Assembly: GCA_945879625.1 (NCBI GenBank)
Contig: CAMCVA010000001.1
Span: forward strand, 62,001 to 126,000
Length of the DNA stretch: 64,000 bases
From: Flavobacterium psychrophilum
GTDB lineage: Bacteria; Bacteroidota; Bacteroidia; Flavobacteriales; Flavobacteriaceae
Direction of reading: 5' to 3'
Part shown: positions 1 to 9,053 of the stretch, in pieces
Layout of the letters: each line of letters opens with the position of its first letter
Numbering within the stretch: position 1 is the stretch's first letter
Program-made: the position numbers and the translations under genes
Notes under the pieces: model-generated
The model's input: the letters and a program-made list of their open reading frames with translations, nothing else
Databases searched by the model: none
Told to the model about the DNA's origin: nothing

Positions 1-214
1 TTTTTTGCAATTCAGATGCCGAGATGTAGCTCACGAGCGCATCGTATTGGGTATCAAATACCTTTTCGGTGGCCAGCAAAAAAACGGGGGAAAACGCAGC
101 GTTCAACAGTTCGTTTATGCACTTAATTCCCTCGGCAACAAAGAGTTGATGTTGCTCGCGGTATTTTTTTTGTTGCAAACTGCTGATTAACTTTATTTGG
201 TTTTTACTAACCAT
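1..214 (-). CDS. TrmH/SpoU-family RNA methyltransferase, N-terminal part (truncated by window edge)
   Basis: The reverse strand opens with an ATG at 214 and stays open to the window edge. It encodes about 71 residues beginning MVSKNQIKLISSLQQKKYR, followed by an FVAEGIKCINELL stretch. This N-terminal pattern (a K-x-I-x-x-L-x-x-L-x-x-KK-x-R segment, then F-x-x-EG-x-K) is the substrate-binding lead of TrmH/SpoU methyltransferases, which 2'-O-methylate ribose in rRNA or tRNA. The catalytic SPOUT knot lies outside the window, so the exact target cannot be called. The gene is divergent from tamL, with only 7 bases between the ATGs if tamL starts at 222. Confidence 0.8.
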   Translation of the reverse strand, partial: MVSKNQIKLISSLQQKKYREQHQLFVAEGIKCINELLNAAFSPVFLLATEKVFDTQYDALVSYISASELQK

Positions 215-221
215 AGAAATA

Positions 222-2810
222 ATGTACTTTTGGATTAAATTACAACTCACTTTGAGAAACCTTGCTGCAAAAATATCATTATTTATTCTAACTGTGTTGG
301 TATTCGCAGCTTGTAATACGGTAAAGCGCGTTCCCAAAGGAAAAAAGTTACTCAGCAAAAACACTATTCTAATAAATGGCGTTGCCGAAAACTCAGAATT
401 GGTTTCCAATTTAATCTACCAGAAACCCAATTCAAAATTGGCCGGCTATCATTTGCGGCTCAATTTGTACAACTTGGCCAAACTCAATCACGACTCAATT
501 TACCAAGCCAAATACATCAAAAATCCAAAAAAATACAACCGCCAAGCCAAGTGGCTATCGGCCAAACAAGTGAACCGAATGGGGCAGTCGTTTTGGTATG
601 CGGGTATTCATAATTTTTTGCGGGACAACGGCGAACCGCCTACTATTATTGACGAAAAAAGTGCTCAAAAATCGGCCAATCGTCTACAATCATACTACTT
701 TAATCTGGGCTATTTTGATGTGAAAACGGCTTTCACAATTGATTCGATAGCGCCCAAAAAAGCAAAAATAAATTACCAGGTGACCACCGGAAAAGCCTTT
801 GAAATTGACAGCCTAAAAATAAACATTGAAAGTCCAGTTTTGGATTCTCTATACACACTAAAAAAAGAACAGGCATTAGTCAAGATAAAACAAGCCTACA
901 AAACAGAAAATTTAGAAAATGAACGCAGTCGAATAACCAATTATTTCCGAAATAACGGGGCTTTCCAATTTCAACAAAATTATATTTCGTATGATATTGA
1001 CACCATCAACACCCACAAAAAAGCAAATTTAGCCCTCAAGATTGGCGATTATTCCTACCGCGAAAACGATTCAACCAAAACCAAACCCTTTCAATTATAC
1101 ACCATCAGTGAGGTGAATATTTACACCGATTATGCAGCCAGCAAAAGCAAAGTCACATTAAACGACAGCGTTAAAACCAGCTATTCGACGTTTAATTTAT
1201 TTAGTAAAAACAAGTTGCGCTATCGGCCAAAAGCACTAACTGATGCCGTTTTTATTACTAAAGGAAGTTTGTTTTCAGACACCAAAACCACGCTCACCAC
1301 ACGCTATTTGAACAACCTGAAGATATTCAATTACCCCACCATTCAATACGAAATTGATAAACGAGACCCGTTGCAAAACGCATTAATCGCGAATATTTAT
1401 TTGGCTCCCCGCGAAAAATTTAGTCTGGCTCCGTCACTGTCTCTCACCCATTCTAACATCCAAGATTTTGGGATTTCAGGAAGCACTACTTTGGCGATTC
1501 GAAATGTGTTTAACGGGGCCGAAACTTTTGAAATCGCTGCCCGAGGCAATATTGGCTCATCCAAAGATTTGGCCAATTCAAACGACCGTTTTTTTAATGT
1601 ATCGGAATATGGGCTCGACATGAAATTAAATTTCCCTCGACTATTATTGTTTTTTGGTGCCGAGAAAATCATCCCCAAAAGCATGATTCCCTCAACAGTA
1701 ATGAGCATCGGTTTTTCTAAACAAGAAAACATCGGCTTGGACAAAGAAAACGTAACGGGATCGCTTTCCTACAATTGGAATCCCATTAAAAATGCGAATG
1801 TAAAATATGATTTGTTCAACATCCAATACATCAAAAATATCAATACGGCCAACTATTTTAATGTATACAATTCCTCCTATACTACCCTAAATAATTTGGC
1901 CATTCGCTACAATGCCGATCCCACTTATTTTTCTAACGGCAACCTGATTATTACACAGGGTACCGATAATTTTATAAATGCAGTTTTAGGTACAAATCCC
2001 ACTATTTTGCCTACAGATCCCGATAAAAAAATTATTAGCAGCATCAACGAGCGCCGCAAACGCCTCACCGAAAACAACTTTATTTTGGCCTCGAGTTATA
2101 CCTACTCCAAAACCTCCAAAAGCGATGCGAGCGACGAAACCTTTCACGGGGTAAAATCAAAGATAGAGTTGGCAGGAAATGTACTTTCACTCCTCACCCG
2201 CTCCTCTGATAAATTTGTGAACGAAAGTGGCAACCGAAACATCTTTGGCGTTGAATTCTCCCAATACATCAAAACCGAAATGGAGTATGTAAAGCATTGG
2301 GATTTGAGTCATAAAAACATATTGGCCTTTAGAAGTTTTGTGGGTATAGCTATTCCCTATGGCAACTCCAACAATATTCCCTTTTCACGAAGCTATTATT
2401 CGGGCGGATCTAATGACAACCGTGCCTGGCAATCCTATTCCTTGGGGCCGGGAAGAACCTCTGCAGTGAATGATTTTAACGAAGCCAACTTTAAAATTTC
2501 GGGCAACCTCGAGCACCGATTTAATTTGTTTGGTCAGGTGAATGGTGCCCTATTTATAGATGCTGGCAATATTTGGAACGTGTTTGACAACGTCACCGAT
2601 GAAAAAGCGGTATTTTCTGGCATAAAATCATTGCAAGACATCGCTGTAGGCTCGGGTTTTGGTTTGCGTTATGATTTTAGCTTTTTTGTGGTGCGCTTAG
2701 ATTTTGGATTCAAGACCTACAATCCCGCCGAATTGACTGCTAAAAAGTGGTTTAGAGATTATAATTTTAGCAACGGCGTAGTAAATATTGGTATAAATTA
2801 CCCGTTCTAA
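222..2810 (+). CDS. tamL: TamL-like BamA/TamA-family outer membrane lipoprotein
   Basis: This is an 862-residue member of the Omp85 superfamily, of the Bacteroidota TamL type, thought to work with TamB in outer membrane assembly. A hydrophobic leader ends in FAAC, a lipobox with the lipidated Cys at residue 31, followed by the family-typical N-TVKRVP-GKKLL start. The middle (about 100-400) would hold POTRA-like domains. The last 450 residues are alternating beta strands, include an SYYSGGSNDNRAW segment resembling the Omp85 barrel signature, and end in a terminal Phe. The ATG at 222 lies in a promoter-like sequence. The in-frame TTG at 252 gives a more typical leader (MRNLAAKISLF) and may be the true start. 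Family assignment is firm; the exact start is not. Confidence 0.85.
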   Translation: MYFWIKLQLTLRNLAAKISLFILTVLVFAACNTVKRVPKGKKLLSKNTILINGVAENSELVSNLIYQKPNSKLAGYHLRLNLYNLAKLNHDSIYQAKYIKNPKKYNRQAKWLSAKQVNRMGQSFWYAGIHNFLRDNGEPPTIIDEKSAQKSANRLQSYYFNLGYFDVKTAFTIDSIAPKKAKINYQVTTGKAFEIDSLKINIESPVLDSLYTLKKEQALVKIKQAYKTENLENERSRITNYFRNNGAFQFQQNYISYDIDTINTHKKANLALKIGDYSYRENDSTKTKPFQLYTISEVNIYTDYAASKSKVTLNDSVKTSYSTFNLFSKNKLRYRPKALTDAVFITKGSLFSDTKTTLTTRYLNNLKIFNYPTIQYEIDKRDPLQNALIANIYLAPREKFSLAPSLSLTHSNIQDFGISGSTTLAIRNVFNGAETFEIAARGNIGSSKDLANSNDRFFNVSEYGLDMKLNFPRLLLFFGAEKIIPKSMIPSTVMSIGFSKQENIGLDKENVTGSLSYNWNPIKNANVKYDLFNIQYIKNINTANYFNVYNSSYTTLNNLAIRYNADPTYFSNGNLIITQGTDNFINAVLGTNPTILPTDPDKKIISSINERRKRLTENNFILASSYTYSKTSKSDASDETFHGVKSKIELAGNVLSLLTRSSDKFVNESGNRNIFGVEFSQYIKTEMEYVKHWDLSHKNILAFRSFVGIAIPYGNSNNIPFSRSYYSGGSNDNRAWQSYSLGPGRTSAVNDFNEANFKISGNLEHRFNLFGQVNGALFIDAGNIWNVFDNVTDEKAVFSGIKSLQDIAVGSGFGLRYDFSFFVVRLDFGFKTYNPAELTAKKWFRDYNFSNGVVNIGINYPF
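225..232 (+). promoter_or_regulatory. Possible -7 box (TACTTTTG) for tamL
   Basis: TACTTTTG fits the Bacteroidota -7 consensus TAnnTTTG exactly. It lies just inside the ATG-started tamL reading frame. A TTTG at 196-199 could act as a -33 element, but the 25-base spacing is longer than usual. If the box is real, transcription would begin near 239 and translation from the TTG at 252. Confidence 0.4.
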
Positions 2811-2823
2811 ATGGATTAATTAT

Positions 2824-2831
2824 TATTTTTG
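2824..2831 (+). promoter_or_regulatory. Probable -7 box (TATTTTTG) for fbaA
   Basis: TATTTTTG matches TAnnTTTG and ends 25 bases before the aldolase ATG. No good TTTG is seen at the expected -33 position, so this is a partial promoter match. Confidence 0.45.
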
Positions 2832-2856
2832 CCCCTCAATTTTTAAAACAAAAATC

Positions 2857-3924
2857 ATGGCTCATGCTATCAAATCTGGTGTTGCAACCGGTGATCAAGT
2901 ACAAGAAATTTTCAACTATGCCAAAGAGAAAGGTTTTGCTCTTCCTGCTGTAAACGTAACAGGATCAAGCAGCATTAATGGTGTATTAGAAACCGCGGCC
3001 AAACTAAACGCGCCTGTTATCATTCAGTTTTCTAATGGTGGGGCAATTTATAACGCCGGAAAAGGCTTGTCAAACGAAAACCAAAAAGCTGCAATTGCTG
3101 GAGGTATTGCCGGTGCCAAACACATACACACCTTGGCAGAAGCCTACGGAGCAACTGTAATATTGCATACCGATCACTGTGCCAAAAATTTATTGCCTTG
3201 GATTGATGGGTTGTTAGACGCCAGCGAAGCTCATTTTGCGGCTACAGGCAAACCCTTATTTAGCTCGCACATGATTGATTTATCTGAAGAGCCTTTGCAC
3301 GAAAACATCGAAATTTGCGCCGGATATTTGGCACGCATGAGTAAAATGGGCATGACACTCGAAATTGAATTGGGGATTACCGGCGGTGAAGAAGATGGCG
3401 TAGATAACTCCGATGTGGACAGCTCAAAATTATACACTCAACCGAAAGAAGTTGCGTATGCCTACGAAGAATTAATGAAAGTGAGCCCTAAATTTACCAT
3501 TGCAGCCGCATTTGGAAACGTACACGGAGTATACAAACCAGGGAATGTAAAATTGACACCCAAAATCTTGCATAACTCACAAGAATACGTGCAAGCGCAT
3601 TACAATACCGGCAAAAACCCAGTAGATTTTGTATTCCACGGAGGATCCGGATCAACTTTAGAAGAAATTAGAGAAGCCATTGGGTATGGGGTAATCAAAA
3701 TGAATATCGATACCGATTTGCAGTTTGCCTACACCGAAGGAATTCGCGACTATATGGTGAACAACATCGACTACTTGCGCACCCAAATTGGAAACCCAAC
3801 AGGAGCTGATTCACCCAATAAAAAATACTACGACCCAAGAAAATGGGTACGCGAAGGCGAAATGACGTTCAACACGCGATTGGAACAAGCTTTTGCCGAC
3901 TTAAACAATGTAAACACTTTGTAA
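2857..3924 (+). CDS. fbaA: Class II fructose-bisphosphate aldolase
   Basis: This zinc-dependent enzyme reversibly cleaves fructose 1,6-bisphosphate to glyceraldehyde 3-phosphate and dihydroxyacetone phosphate in glycolysis and gluconeogenesis. The 355 residues match the usual length of the E. coli FbaA type. Zinc and catalytic residues are visible: the HTDHC motif (His104, Asp106, His107), His223 in GNVHG and His261 in FHGGSGS. The GGSGST loop binds phosphate and NMNIDTD lies near the active site. It is monocistronic or weakly coupled to accD, 72 bases downstream. A -7 box lies just upstream. No anomaly is seen. Confidence 0.96.
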   Translation: MAHAIKSGVATGDQVQEIFNYAKEKGFALPAVNVTGSSSINGVLETAAKLNAPVIIQFSNGGAIYNAGKGLSNENQKAAIAGGIAGAKHIHTLAEAYGATVILHTDHCAKNLLPWIDGLLDASEAHFAATGKPLFSSHMIDLSEEPLHENIEICAGYLARMSKMGMTLEIELGITGGEEDGVDNSDVDSSKLYTQPKEVAYAYEELMKVSPKFTIAAAFGNVHGVYKPGNVKLTPKILHNSQEYVQAHYNTGKNPVDFVFHGGSGSTLEEIREAIGYGVIKMNIDTDLQFAYTEGIRDYMVNNIDYLRTQIGNPTGADSPNKKYYDPRKWVREGEMTFNTRLEQAFADLNNVNTL

Positions 3925-3996
3925 CTAACCACTAATAAGGTTCAATTAAAAATGTATCATTTTTAATTATTCATTATTAACTATTAATTAAAAAAT

Positions 3997-4851
3997 ATGG
4001 CTTGGTTTAAACGAACAGAAAAAGGGATTACCACTGCTACCGAAGACAAAAAGGATGTACCTAAAGGCTTGTGGTATAAATCGCCAACAGGCAAAATTGT
4101 CGATGCCGATGAATTGGCACGCAACCTCTGGGTGAGTCCAGAAGACGGATTTCATGTGCGCATAGGCAGTGCCGAATATTTTGAAATTTTGTTTGACAAC
4201 AACGATTTCAAGGAATTGGACAAAAACATGACGTCAAAAGATCCGTTGCGTTTTGTTGATACAAAAAAGTATGAAGATCGCCTGAAAGACGTGATGGCCA
4301 AAACCCAACTAAAAGATGCTGTACGCACCGGAGTCGGAAAATCAAAAGGCAAAGACTTGGTGGTGTGTTGTATGGATTTTGCCTTTATTGGTGGATCTAT
4401 GGGCGCCGTGGTTGGTGAAAAAATTGCCCGCGGAATTGACTACTCGATCAAAAACAAGGTGCCCTTTGTAATGATTTCTAAATCAGGTGGTGCCCGTATG
4501 ATGGAAGCGGCCTATTCGCTAATGCAATTGGCCAAAACTTCCGCCAAATTGGCCCAATTGGCCGAAGCCAAAATCCCGTACATTTCCTTGTGTACTGATC
4601 CAACAACGGGAGGAACTACTGCTTCCTATGCCATGTTGGGCGACGTAAATATCTCTGAACCAGGGGCCTTAATTGGTTTTGCTGGACCTCGTGTGGTAAA
4701 AGATACAACCGGAAAAGATTTGCCCGAAGGATTCCAAACAGCAGAGTTTGTATTGGAACACGGATTTTTGGATTTCATTACCCCAAGAAAAGAGCTCAAA
4801 GACAAAATCAATTTGTATATAGATTTGATACAAAACAGCGAAATTCGCTAA
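3997..4851 (+). CDS. accD: Acetyl-CoA carboxylase carboxyltransferase subunit beta, without zinc ribbon
   Basis: This is the carboxyltransferase beta subunit that, with AccA, moves the carboxyl group from carboxybiotin to acetyl-CoA to give malonyl-CoA for fatty acid synthesis. The 284 residues contain the crotonase-like core with SGGARMMEA, the TDPTTGG oxyanion region and GFAGPRVV. The N-terminal segment that normally carries a Cys4 zinc ribbon is present, but the cysteine positions hold Ser29, Thr31/Gly32 (one residue deleted), Ser47 and Asp50, so no zinc can be bound there. I recall the same loss in other flavobacterial AccD proteins, so this is a lineage trait and not gene decay. It is followed by a strong bidirectional terminator. 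Confidence 0.95.
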   Translation: MAWFKRTEKGITTATEDKKDVPKGLWYKSPTGKIVDADELARNLWVSPEDGFHVRIGSAEYFEILFDNNDFKELDKNMTSKDPLRFVDTKKYEDRLKDVMAKTQLKDAVRTGVGKSKGKDLVVCCMDFAFIGGSMGAVVGEKIARGIDYSIKNKVPFVMISKSGGARMMEAAYSLMQLAKTSAKLAQLAEAKIPYISLCTDPTTGGTTASYAMLGDVNISEPGALIGFAGPRVVKDTTGKDLPEGFQTAEFVLEHGFLDFITPRKELKDKINLYIDLIQNSEIR

Positions 4852-4866
4852 TCAAAATAGAAAGCA

Positions 4867-4906
4867 AAAAAAAAGGAAGCACGTTACTGTAGCTTCCTTT
4901 TTTATT
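4867..4906. terminator. Bidirectional terminator between accD and the permease gene
   Basis: Arms GGAAGC (4875-4880) and GCTTCC (4892-4897) are flanked by an A-run on the left and a T-run on the right. It can therefore end transcripts arriving from both converging genes. Confidence 0.85.
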
Positions 4907-4922
4907 TGGGATTTATTTGAGT

Positions 4923-6176
4923 TTATATCCCTGTGCGAATGGCCTCTACCGGATCTAAACGGGCAGCCGAAATAGCAGGTAATATTCCCGAGAGCAAACC
5001 GATAATTGCCGATAAACTTGTGCCCAAAAGCACATTACTAAAGCTCAGTATAAATTCAAAATCAAGCATGTTGGTGAGGGTAAGGGCAATAATCCAAACC
5101 AAGAACAGGCCAATTAGTCCACCAATTATGGCTAATATGATGGCTTCAAACAAAAACTGAAATAAGATAAATTTGTTTTTGGCTCCCAGCGATTTCTGAA
5201 TCCCAATCAAGTTGGTGCGTTCTTTGACCGAAACAAACATAATGTTGGCAATGCCAAAGCCACCAACCAAGAGCGAAAATCCGCTAATAATCCAGCCCAC
5301 CATATTGAGTTGTCCCACAATATTATCGATAAAATCAGTAAATCCAGATAACACATTCAAGAAAAAATTATCGATTTCATCTGGTTTTACTCCACGAAAA
5401 TTGCGTAATTTATAACTGATTTCAGCTTTAATTTCGGCCATGTCGGCGCCTTTTTCGGGCTTAACTACAATAACCGGCAACATGGTATCATTGTGTTCTC
5501 CAAATTCTCGGCGAATAAAATTAGACGAAATAAAAACCGACGTGTCGTCGCTATCGCCCATGCTAAAATTTTGCCCTTTCTTTTTGGTTACTCCGATCAC
5601 TTGAAATCGCTTTCCAAATAAACGAACTGTTTTTCCTAGCGGATCACTATTTTCAAAAAGCCCTTGCGCAATTTCGTAGCCCAACACAATTACAGCAGTT
5701 CCAGAATTGGATTCCGATTCGGTAAAAAATCGGCCGTATTGTACTTCTAATCGTTGTATTGCCACAAACTCATAAGTAACCGGCACCAAATTTACATCTG
5801 AAACGGTATTGGACTCGTATTTAATGCTTTGCGAATTAGTAAAATATTGGAAACAACAATTTTCTACTTGGTGGGTATTTTCCTTAATAAATTGATATTC
5901 TTCATAGGTTACTTCAGGAAATTGTTGACGTTTCCATTCGGGAATATCGGTTGGGCCAAAGTTCATGTTGGTGAGGTACATAGTGTTTTTGTCTAGGCTG
6001 CTCAAATCGGCCTTGATTTTGCGGTCTAGGGAATCAACAGCAGCCAAAACAGCGATGATCGAAAAAATTCCTATGGTAACACCCAATAATGACAGGGCCG
6101 TGCGCAGCTTATTGGTGCGCAAGGCATTGGTGGCAAACCGAAAACTCTCAGCTAATAATCGAAAATAAACAACCAT
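4923..6176 (-). CDS. MacB/FtsX-type ABC transporter permease
   Basis: This is an inner-membrane permease of about 417 residues. A first membrane segment follows NKLRTALSLLGVTIGIFSII, then a periplasmic MacB_PCD-like domain (about 60-280). Three further membrane helices form the FtsX domain, and the tail ends in the family motif AARLDPVEAIRTG. Such permeases pair with a separate ATPase to export lipoproteins, peptides or drugs, or act mechanically; no ATPase gene is adjacent, so the substrate is unknown. The reading frame extends upstream to 6221, but those 15 extra residues are hydrophilic and not family-like. I place the start at the ATG giving MVVYFRLLAESF, the usual beginning in relatives. 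Confidence 0.88.
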   Translation of the reverse strand: MVVYFRLLAESFRFATNALRTNKLRTALSLLGVTIGIFSIIAVLAAVDSLDRKIKADLSSLDKNTMYLTNMNFGPTDIPEWKRQQFPEVTYEEYQFIKENTHQVENCCFQYFTNSQSIKYESNTVSDVNLVPVTYEFVAIQRLEVQYGRFFTESESNSGTAVIVLGYEIAQGLFENSDPLGKTVRLFGKRFQVIGVTKKKGQNFSMGDSDDTSVFISSNFIRREFGEHNDTMLPVIVVKPEKGADMAEIKAEISYKLRNFRGVKPDEIDNFFLNVLSGFTDFIDNIVGQLNMVGWIISGFSLLVGGFGIANIMFVSVKERTNLIGIQKSLGAKNKFILFQFLFEAIILAIIGGLIGLFLVWIIALTLTNMLDFEFILSFSNVLLGTSLSAIIGLLSGILPAISAARLDPVEAIRTGI

Positions 6177-6284
6177 ACCGATACAATTTTGAAGGGGTAA
6201 AAATCCGTCTTTTTTTTGCACTTTCCTAATTTGTATGTTGTTAAAAAAAGAGTAAAAATGGAGCTATTTATTCTAAAATGAAGG

Positions 6285-6314
6285 TTGATTTTTCCCTACA
6301 AAAAGCTACTTTTG
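6285..6314 (+). promoter_or_regulatory. Bacteroidota-type promoter for purH
   Basis: TTG at 6285-6287 and TACTTTTG at 6307-6314 are separated by 19 bases, an excellent match to the TTTG/TAnnTTTG architecture. The predicted transcription start is near 6321, about 40 bases before the purH ATG. Confidence 0.75.
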
Positions 6315-6359
6315 CAACACTAAATCGAGCTATTCAAAACAGGCTACAACACCGCACAC

Positions 6360-7883
6360 ATGACAACAACCAAACCCATTCAAGCCGCACTCATTTCTGT
6401 GTTTTCTAAAGACGGATTAGAACCCATTGTTCGTCGCCTACATGAACTAAACGTGAGCATCTACTCGACTGGCGGCACCGAAGATTTTATTCGAAATTTA
6501 GGTATCCCCGTAATTCCTGTAGAAGATGTAACCTCCTATCCTTCTATTTTAGGTGGTCGAGTTAAAACCTTGCATCCCAAAATTTTTGGTGGGATTTTAA
6601 ATCGTCAAGATCACGAAGGCGATGTGCAGCAAATGCAGGAATACAACATTCCGCAATTGGATGTGGTGATTGTCGATTTGTACCCGTTTGAAAAAACAGT
6701 GGCCTCGGGCGCTAGTGAATCGGATACGATTGAGAAAATCGACATTGGTGGAATTTCTTTAATTCGCGCCGCTGCCAAAAATTTCAAAGACACGATTATT
6801 GTGCCTTCTGTTAGTGAATATGCTGCATTTTTAGAACTCATTTCGGCCGGCAACAGCTCAACGCTTGACCAACGCAAATGGTTTGCCACCAAAGCATTTC
6901 ACGTTTCTTCGCATTATGATACGGCAATTTTCAATTATTTTAATACCGACCCCACCTATTTTAAAGCCAGTGTGGCCGAGGGTTCCGTGTTGCGATATGG
7001 CGAAAACCCGCACCAAAAAGGATTTTTCTTTGGCGATTTTGAGGCCATGTTCCATAAAGTACACGGCAAAGAATTGTCGTACAACAACCTCTTGGATGTG
7101 GATGCAGCTGTGAATCTAATCCTAGAATTCGAAGCGAACGCCCCCACATTTGCCATCCTAAAACACAACAATGCCTGCGGATTGGCTACACGTGCCACTA
7201 TGAAAGAAGCCTATTTAGCGGCTTTGGCAGGCGATCCAACTTCTGCTTTTGGCGGGGTATTGATCGCCAATGGCAACGTAGATGCCGCCACAGCAACCGA
7301 AATCAACTCGTTATTTTGCGAAGTGGTCATCGCGCCACATTTTGATACCGATGCGTTGACGATATTAACCGAGAAAAAAAATCGAATCATTTTGGTGCAA
7401 AACAAAGTGGCTTTGCCCGACACACAAGTGCGCACTTGTTTAAACGGTTTGTTGGTTCAAGAAAAAAACATAGCTACTGATGCGGCCAGCGATTTGAAAA
7501 CCGTGACAATTACCGCACCTACAACAGCTGAAATTGACGATTTATTGTTTGCTTCTAAAATTTGTAAAAACACCAAATCAAACACCATTGTATTGGCCAA
7601 AAACCAAACTTTGATCGCCTCGGGGACAGGTCAAACTTCACGCGTGGACGCCCTCGATCAAGCCATCAAAAAAGCAAATACATTTGAGTTTGACTTGCAC
7701 GGAGCTGTGCTGGCCAGCGATGCATTTTTTCCGTTTCCGGACTGTGTAGAAATTGCAAAAAACGCAGGAATAACTGCTGTAATTCAGCCTGGTGGATCCA
7801 TAAAAGATGAGTTGAGCATCGCCTATTGCAACGAAAATAAAGTTGCCATGGTATTTACTGGAACGCGTCATTTCAAACATTAA
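6360..7883 (+). CDS. purH: Bifunctional AICAR transformylase / IMP cyclohydrolase
   Basis: This enzyme catalyses the last two steps of de novo purine synthesis: formylation of AICAR with 10-formyl-tetrahydrofolate, then ring closure to IMP. The N-terminal 140 residues form the MGS-like cyclohydrolase domain with STGGT (36-40) and GGRVKTLHP. The transformylase domain follows, with RYGENPHQ and the catalytic Lys268-His269 pair in LKHNNACGLA, then SAFGG and a C-terminal QPGGSIKD. The 507 residues are a normal length. It has its own promoter and is followed 54 bases later by mreB, which has its own -7 box. Confidence 0.96.
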   Translation: MTTTKPIQAALISVFSKDGLEPIVRRLHELNVSIYSTGGTEDFIRNLGIPVIPVEDVTSYPSILGGRVKTLHPKIFGGILNRQDHEGDVQQMQEYNIPQLDVVIVDLYPFEKTVASGASESDTIEKIDIGGISLIRAAAKNFKDTIIVPSVSEYAAFLELISAGNSSTLDQRKWFATKAFHVSSHYDTAIFNYFNTDPTYFKASVAEGSVLRYGENPHQKGFFFGDFEAMFHKVHGKELSYNNLLDVDAAVNLILEFEANAPTFAILKHNNACGLATRATMKEAYLAALAGDPTSAFGGVLIANGNVDAATATEINSLFCEVVIAPHFDTDALTILTEKKNRIILVQNKVALPDTQVRTCLNGLLVQEKNIATDAASDLKTVTITAPTTAEIDDLLFASKICKNTKSNTIVLAKNQTLIASGTGQTSRVDALDQAIKKANTFEFDLHGAVLASDAFFPFPDCVEIAKNAGITAVIQPGGSIKDELSIAYCNENKVAMVFTGTRHFKH

Positions 7884-7889
7884 TTTGTT

Positions 7890-7897
7890 TAACTTTG
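7890..7897 (+). promoter_or_regulatory. Probable -7 box (TAACTTTG) for the mre operon
   Basis: TAACTTTG matches TAnnTTTG and lies 40 bases before the mreB ATG. The -33 region contains no TTTG, only weak similarity, so confidence is moderate. Confidence 0.5.
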
Positions 7898-7937
7898 TAT
7901 GTAATTTTTGATTTAAACCTAATAACCCGGTACACGT

Positions 7938-8966
7938 ATGGGATTTTTTGATTTTATGACCGAGGATATCGCGATAGACCTTGGTACTGCTAACACCCTC
8001 ATCATTCACAACGACAAAGTGGTTATCGACAGCCCCTCAATTGTTGCCCGCGACCGCATAACCGGGAAAATAATTGCCGTGGGAAAAGAGGCCAACATGA
8101 TGCAAGGGAAAACCCATGAAAACATCAAAACCATTCGTCCGCTAAAAGACGGAGTTATTGCCGATTTTGATGCATCTGAAAAGATGATCAATATGTTTAT
8201 CAAAAGTATTCCTGCACTCAAAAAAAGAATGTTTACCCCGGCCTTACGGATGGTGGTTTGTATTCCTTCTGGAATTACCGAAGTAGAGATGCGTGCGGTA
8301 AAAGAATCCTGTGAACGCGTAAACGGAAAAGAAGTATACTTGATTCACGAACCGATGGCTGCAGCTATTGGTATTGGTATTGACATCATGCAACCCAAAG
8401 GAAACATGATTGTAGATATTGGTGGAGGAACAACCGAAATTGCCGTAATTGCTTTGGGTGGAATTGTTTGTGACAAATCGGTGAAAATTGCCGGGGATGT
8501 ATTTACCAACGACATTATTTATTATATGCGTACCCAACACAATTTATTTGTGGGAGAAAGTTCGGCAGAGAAAATAAAAATTACCATTGGCGCCGCCTTA
8601 GAAGAATTGGAAACTCCACCAGACGAGATGTCGGTGCAAGGACGAGATTTATTGACTGGAAAGCCAAAACAAGTAGATGTTTCCTACCGCGAAATTGCCA
8701 AAGCCTTAGACAAATCGATTCAACGTATTGAAGATGCCGTAATGGAAACACTTTCGCAAACCCCACCCGAATTGGCTGCTGATATTTACAACACCGGAAT
8801 TTATTTGGCCGGAGGTGGATCAATGCTTAGAGGACTAGATAAACGTATTTCTCAAAAAACAGATTTGCCCGTATATATTGCCGAAGATCCGTTGCGTGCC
8901 GTAGTACGCGGAACCGGAATGGCCCTAAAAAACATCCCGAAATTCAAGAGCATTCTTATTAAATAA
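7938..8966 (+). CDS. mreB: Rod shape-determining actin homologue MreB
   Basis: This cytoplasmic actin-like ATPase polymerises under the membrane and positions the elongation machinery. The 342 residues have the phosphate-1 motif DLGTANTLI near residue 15, the phosphate-2 motif DIGGGTTEIAV around 160, and the adenosine-binding LAGGGSMLRGLD near the C-terminus. The short N-terminal stretch MGFFDFMTEDIA resembles the amphipathic membrane-binding start of MreB proteins. It is the first gene of the mreBCD-mrdA-rodA cluster, with an 87-base gap before mreC. Confidence 0.97.
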   Translation: MGFFDFMTEDIAIDLGTANTLIIHNDKVVIDSPSIVARDRITGKIIAVGKEANMMQGKTHENIKTIRPLKDGVIADFDASEKMINMFIKSIPALKKRMFTPALRMVVCIPSGITEVEMRAVKESCERVNGKEVYLIHEPMAAAIGIGIDIMQPKGNMIVDIGGGTTEIAVIALGGIVCDKSVKIAGDVFTNDIIYYMRTQHNLFVGESSAEKIKITIGAALEELETPPDEMSVQGRDLLTGKPKQVDVSYREIAKALDKSIQRIEDAVMETLSQTPPELAADIYNTGIYLAGGGSMLRGLDKRISQKTDLPVYIAEDPLRAVVRGTGMALKNIPKFKSILIK

Positions 8967-9053
8967 TTACTAACACTTCCAAAATGTAAGGCACACTTCT
9001 TTCTGTTTTGGAATTTGATTTGTACCTGAATTCGAATTTATATTTCATAGAAA

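Noticed and set aside
5..190. Open frame on the plus strand at the left edge
   Set aside because: It lies opposite the better-supported TrmH-family frame on the minus strand and has no family features.
3997..4851. accD as a decaying gene because the cysteines are lost
   Set aside because: The frame is full length, the carboxyltransferase motifs are intact, and the same loss is recalled in related species.
6865..7113. Open frames overlapping purH on both strands
   Set aside because: They are shadows of purH, which has full catalytic motifs and a promoter.
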